From: JACPFJ01 sp041738275
GTDB taxonomy: Bacteria > Desulfobacterota > Desulfuromonadia > Geobacterales > Pseudopelobacteraceae
Direction: 5' to 3'
Length of the DNA stretch: 7,642 nt
Assembly (NCBI GenBank): GCA_041738275.1
Contig: JBGSQD010000273.1
Coordinates: 1-7,642, forward strand
In this document: one piece after another, positions 4,692-7,642 of the stretch
Numbering within the stretch: the stretch's first letter is position 1
How the letters are laid out: every line of letters begins with the position of its first letter
The notes under the pieces: model-generated
What the model saw: only the letters and a program-made list of their open reading frames with translations
Told to the model about the DNA's origin: nothing
Databases searched by the model: none
Position numbers and translations under genes: made by a program

Positions 4692-7513
4692 TTCGGTGTC
4701 GCCTGGTACTTGTTCTGGATGTTCTGCATGATTGTCTGTTGTGAACCATCAATCTTGGTAGCAAGATCCTTCTGTACGTCTTCGAAGTATTCCGAAAGAT
4801 TGATCCTCGAAAAGTCCAGTGCCTGGAATTCTTCAGGGGTGAACCCCCGGCAATTCGGCAGTTTCGGAACTCCCCAGCCGCCGTTTGGCTGGAATGCCTG
4901 GAGTTGCGGTCTCCCCTGTTCATGGATGATCCTCGCCATTTTTGAGTTGAAGCAGCAATAGCTCTTCGCCTTCTGCACACATCCCACCAGCGGCCATTTC
5001 TTTTCACAATAGTCCCCCACGTAATGGCAGTCCCTGGCTGCACTCAGCATCCCGGTCTGGATGTCTCCCTGATCACAGCCGCTCCCCATGAGCACCTTCA
5101 TAACCACCATGACAACTGCCGCAACAATGATGGTGGCGGGGTTTAAAAGAGCCGCCGCATATGCCTGTATGCCTGCGCCAAGGGCTGAGGCGCCGGTGGC
5201 GCCGCTGGCCATGGTGGCATAGGCCCCTGTTGCCGCAGCCCCTGATAGGGTTGACGTTGTTCCGGCAGCAGAAACAACGGTCATGGAGGTAACAGCCCCG
5301 GTGGCGGTGGTCGAGATCGCCGAAATCTGGGCGGCGCCGGTTACCAGAGCATTCCCGTAATAGGCGACCTGACCGATCTCGTAAGCCATCTGGATACCCT
5401 GGACCGAAGCCTGGATGCTGGCACCGGTATCCTCTGAAGCAATCTGGTCACTCTCGCAGCAGTCGTTGATCATCCCTACCGTGTAACCCGGGGGACGACA
5501 GCGAGACGCCTTGCCGTTGAAGATGTAGATCTGGCCAAGGCACTGACCGTTGGGGTCCCGTGGTCCGTCATCCTGGAGCATCGATTCGTCAAGTTTTGTC
5601 GTGATCTCCGCTCCAGGAGTTTCTGGATCGAAACAGGGGTTCGGAGAACACTGCATCTTGCCCTGGTATTCCATGCAAGCGTACTGGGTCCCGAGCGGAC
5701 AGGTATTGAACCCCTCGAAGCAGCTGTCCTTCTGAGGATTGTAGATGACGGCGGCGCTGCAGATCGGCACGGCCTCGCACTTTCCGACGGGAAGTGGCGT
5801 GTAGGTCGTTCCTGCCGGGCAGTCGTGCTGGGCTTCTGATACGCACTTGTCGAGAGTGGTTGAGAATGTGGTGGTAGCGGCCTGGGAGAAGGCAGGGTTC
5901 TTGGGACATGCAACAGGCTGGAGACACTTGAAGTCTGCCTGACTCCAGCTGTAGGTGCCGCAATTGCGGGTAAGCGTGGCCTGACAGACATTGAGGTTCG
6001 AGTCATAGGCGCCGTTGGCGCATACCGGAGAAGAAAAACAAAGATTGGCGGCGGCATCGAGTGAGTAGGTGCCGCAGTTCTTGGTGATTGTTGCTTCACA
6101 GAGGGCTGTTGTCGTGTTCAGCGTCCCGTTGGGACATGAAGGAGCCAGAATACAGAGCCCGCTGGCGCTGTCGTAAGTTCCCTGGATGCAGGTTGGCGTA
6201 TAAGCGGCCCAACAGACGTCCAGATTAGGGTCGAAGTTTCCCCCGGAACAGGTGGGATTGGTTGCAGACAGGCACTGATTGCCGTTGATGAGCGCCTGAC
6301 CTGCTGGGCAGGCCATTTGTGTCGAAGCCATGGTGAACGAACCGGACAGCATCCAGTCACTGGCCGGTGAACCATCCTCGCAATAGCGATCCATGAAGTA
6401 GTAGCTGCAGTTGCCGACGCTGTCGCATTGCAAGGCCGACAGGGCATAGCCGGTACTGGTCAGCTCGGTTCTGGTCAAGAGGCTGAGAGGAGACTGGATC
6501 GTAAAGGCATCAGAGCCGAGACAGCAGTAGTTTGCGGCAACATCTACCTGCCCTTGAGGACCGTTGGGGCAGGAAATACTTACGTTGCAGCAGGAGTCCG
6601 CATAGGGTGCGCAAAGAAACGACTGAGGACTGCAGGATAAGACCTGTTGTGAGCTGACACTGGTGACGGCGTCACACTTGTTAGTAACCACGTTGTACGT
6701 GGTGCCTGCCGGGCATTCGGGAGTATTTTCGCATCGACCTCTTGTACTGTTGTAATTGTAGCCGCTGGGACATGTCGGTACGATGGGTTGAACGCACAGA
6801 TTGTAGGTTACATCGTAGTTGCCGTAGGAACAAATCGGTGCACGCTGACACACTCCGGTCTGTGCGTTGGAGGTATAGCCATTGGCGGAATCACAAGCCG
6901 GCATCCAGGCCTTTTCGCATCGATCCTTTGACGTTCTGAATGATCCACCGTCGGTACATGTTGCCGATTTGACGCACCGGCCATAGGTAGGGCTTGCCGG
7001 GTTGGCATCGTAGGTATAGCCAACCGGGCAATCGTTCCGTACCAGTTTTTCGCAACGGTCAGTTGCTGGATTGAAGGTTCCGTTTTCGGGACAAACAACT
7101 GATTTGGTGCATTTGTCGATACCTGCATCCCAGGTATAACCGCTGCCGCACACGTTCTGTGTCGTCGCTTGACACATATCACGAGTTGATTCCAGAGTAG
7201 AACCACCGGGACAGACAGGAGCAGTATAGGTCTCCACGCATTCCGTTGTGCTTACCGGACAGAATTGCCCTTGAGCGGTCTGGATACAATGTGCCACCTC
7301 GCCGGGATCTCCGGCATAACCGTTGTTGTTCAGGTCCTGGCCACACATGATGTTGCTGATGGCATTAGGATCGGCTGGTGGCGGTGTAGGTGGTGGTGGT
7401 GGGGGCGTGATCGTGTCCTGACTGCTTACGACGGCCTGCGCCGTGCTGGTAACTCCCGAGATTGACAGCAGGAGAACAGCATAGAGTATTGAGTATGCGA
7501 TACGGAAAGGCAT
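4688..7513 (-). CDS. traN: TraN, outer-membrane mating-pair stabilisation protein, enlarged and cysteine-rich
   Basis: TraN sits in the donor outer membrane and stabilises mating pairs by contacting the recipient surface. The 941 residues show: a signal peptide (about 1-27, ending AQA); a proline run (37-46); a DLNNNGYAGDPGE loop at 60-72 between Cys57 and Cys76; a cysteine repeat block at 101-280; an insert with different cysteine spacing at 281-401; a second repeat block at 402-605; then the conserved TraN region, with CLGQIYIFNG at 658-667, Cys-Cys at 685-686, Cys-Cys at 853-854 and a final part with LPNCRGFTPEEFQALDF at 885-901. An Ala/Gly/Thr-rich hydrophobic stretch (703-811) splits the conserved region. 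I count 67 cysteines, so an oxidising periplasmic folding path is required. TraN of F is about 600 residues; this size is closer to the long TraN/TrhN of IncH- and SXT-like elements. The ATG has a good Shine-Dalgarno, and the stop overlaps the traW start by four bases. The family call is firm; receptor and repeat function are unknown. Confidence 0.93.
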   Translation of the reverse strand: MPFRIAYSILYAVLLLSISGVTSTAQAVVSSQDTITPPPPPPTPPPADPNAISNIMCGQDLNNNGYAGDPGEVAHCIQTAQGQFCPVSTTECVETYTAPVCPGGSTLESTRDMCQATTQNVCGSGYTWDAGIDKCTKSVVCPENGTFNPATDRCEKLVRNDCPVGYTYDANPASPTYGRCVKSATCTDGGSFRTSKDRCEKAWMPACDSANGYTSNAQTGVCQRAPICSYGNYDVTYNLCVQPIVPTCPSGYNYNSTRGRCENTPECPAGTTYNVVTNKCDAVTSVSSQQVLSCSPQSFLCAPYADSCCNVSISCPNGPQGQVDVAANYCCLGSDAFTIQSPLSLLTRTELTSTGYALSALQCDSVGNCSYYFMDRYCEDGSPASDWMLSGSFTMASTQMACPAGQALINGNQCLSATNPTCSGGNFDPNLDVCWAAYTPTCIQGTYDSASGLCILAPSCPNGTLNTTTALCEATITKNCGTYSLDAAANLCFSSPVCANGAYDSNLNVCQATLTRNCGTYSWSQADFKCLQPVACPKNPAFSQAATTTFSTTLDKCVSEAQHDCPAGTTYTPLPVGKCEAVPICSAAVIYNPQKDSCFEGFNTCPLGTQYACMEYQGKMQCSPNPCFDPETPGAEITTKLDESMLQDDGPRDPNGQCLGQIYIFNGKASRCRPPGYTVGMINDCCESDQIASEDTGASIQASVQGIQMAYEIGQVAYYGNALVTGAAQISAISTTATGAVTSMTVVSAAGTTSTLSGAAATGAYATMASGATGASALGAGIQAYAAALLNPATIIVAAVVMVVMKVLMGSGCDQGDIQTGMLSAARDCHYVGDYCEKKWPLVGCVQKAKSYCCFNSKMARIIHEQGRPQLQAFQPNGGWGVPKLPNCRGFTPEEFQALDFSRINLSEYFEDVQKDLATKIDGSQQTIMQNIQNKYQATPK
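5699..6310 (-). repeat. TraN cysteine repeat block 2 (residues 402-605)
   Basis: Cysteines at 402, 414, 422, 434, 442, 454, 460, 472, 480, 492, 498, 510, 518, 530, 536, 557, 565, 579, 585, 598 and 605 follow nearly the same rule as block 1: a long gap of 12-14 (once 21), then a short gap of 8 or 6 in alternation, with one 8 repeated near the start and a final 7. Residues 471-546 contain two especially similar copies, LCEATITKNCGTYS and VCQATLTRNCGTYS, 38 residues apart. These share a 12-base identical DNA stretch and look like the most recent duplication. Confidence 0.8.
6674..7213 (-). repeat. TraN cysteine repeat block 1 (residues 101-280)
   Basis: Cysteines at 101, 114, 122, 135, 141, 154, 162, 180, 186, 199, 207, 222, 228, 240, 248, 261, 267 and 280 are separated by 13-8-13-6, 13-8-18-6, 13-8-15-6, 12-8-13-6 and 13 residues. 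This makes four and a half tandem units of about 40 residues. Within units the text is roughly C-P-x-G-x-x-[YF]-[DN] up to [RK]-C. The repeats are seen at protein level; at DNA level they have diverged. Confidence 0.8.
7376..7405 (-). repeat. proline-coding CCA tract in traN
   Basis: Residues 37-46 of TraN are six prolines, a threonine and three prolines, encoded by a CCN run with four consecutive CCA codons. It directly follows the signal peptide region and probably acts as a stiff or extended linker. The triplet repeat is short and in frame, so slippage would change linker length rather than switch the gene off. Confidence 0.6.
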
Positions 7514-7518
7514 CTGGT

Positions 7519-7525
7519 CTCACCT
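7519..7525 (-). promoter_or_regulatory. ribosome binding site of traN, containing the upstream stop codon
   Basis: On the minus strand AGGTGAG lies five bases before the ATG at 7513. The TGA of the preceding gene is embedded in it, so ribosomes terminating there would be placed to restart on traN. Confidence 0.65.
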
Positions 7526-7642
7526 CGACTGCATCGGCTGTTTCTGACCACTGGTGCAGATATTATCCTTGCCCGCCAGCCTGAGCGTCTGTATGACCGT
7601 AGCTGCCTCGGCAAACTCGTTGATGCACTGGCAATCAATGAC
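7520..7642 (-). CDS. 3' end of an unidentified gene upstream of traN (partial)
   Basis: Only the last 40 codons are in the window; the gene continues past the right edge. The frame is open from the edge to a TGA at 7520-7522. The peptide opens VIDCQCINEF, has a Cys-x-Cys pair at its residues 4 and 6 and a third cysteine at residue 29, and ends in a polar, basic tail. Cysteines in this operon are typical of exported, disulfide-bonded proteins, so a periplasmic or envelope location is likely. The stop codon lies inside the Shine-Dalgarno of traN, six bases before its ATG, which argues that this frame is the real one and is translationally coupled to traN. The competing frame here has a TTG start and would run into the beginning of traN. 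I do not recognise the family; another transfer gene is the reasonable inference. Confidence 0.55.
   Translation of the reverse strand, partial: VIDCQCINEFAEAATVIQTLRLAGKDNICTSGQKQPMQSR

Noticed and set aside
4489..5043. 184-codon minus-strand frame across the traN/traW junction
   Set aside because: Runs through the conserved ends of traN and traW in another frame. The product is Arg/Ser-rich with no family resemblance.
5476..6099. 207- and 124-codon minus-strand frames inside traN
   Set aside because: Out-of-frame translations of the cysteine repeat region, rich in Arg, Pro and Ser. The traN frame has continuous repeat structure here.
7426..7638. 70-codon minus-strand frame overlapping the start of traN
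   Set aside because: It overlaps the traN signal peptide region by 88 bases and has an Arg/Ser-rich product. The alternative frame ending at 7520 has a stop placed in the traN ribosome binding site.

Overview
The window is the inside of a conjugative transfer operon: a run of F-type (type IV secretion, MPF-F) genes, all on the minus strand, from a plasmid or an integrative and conjugative element of a Gram-negative bacterium. In the direction of transcription (high to low coordinates) it holds the 3' end of an unidentified gene with a Cys-x-Cys motif, then traN, traW, traU, trbC, trbI, an S26-type conjugative signal peptidase (the RP4 TraF / TrhF type), an 83-codon two-helix membrane protein, a 246-codon multi-helix membrane protein, and the 5' end of traG, which runs off the left edge. 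The family assignments are by eye from conserved motifs. Base composition is moderately GC-rich. A Geobacter/Pelobacter-like deltaproteobacterial host is only a guess from the general look of the proteins.

Right part (about 4.0-7.6 kb): traN is 941 codons, against roughly 600 for TraN of F. It has a signal peptide, a proline run, a calcium-loop-like motif and two blocks of very regular cysteine repeats, followed by a conserved TraN C-terminal region interrupted by a long Ala/Gly/Thr-rich hydrophobic stretch. traN, traW and traU are joined by 4-base ATGA stop/start overlaps.

Middle part (about 1.3-4.0 kb): traU, trbC (TTG start with a perfect Shine-Dalgarno), trbI and the signal peptidase. 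These encode periplasmic or inner-membrane pilus assembly factors and a processing enzyme.

Left part (1-1.3 kb): two membrane proteins that I cannot assign, then the TraG N-terminus with its own signal peptide. The 83-codon protein lies 10 bases downstream of the peptidase and has a pilin-like two-helix layout. It is the most interesting candidate for an unrecognised component.

Coding is almost continuous. The only gap above about 10 bases is 64 bases between trbC and trbI. I see no promoter, terminator, RNA gene, insertion sequence, CRISPR array or attachment site, so the whole segment is probably one translationally coupled transcript whose promoter lies beyond the right edge. How the proteins would work together: TraW, TraU, TrbC and TrbI build and retract the pilus across the periplasm, the peptidase matures a pilin or another substrate, and TraN with TraG stabilises the mating pair.
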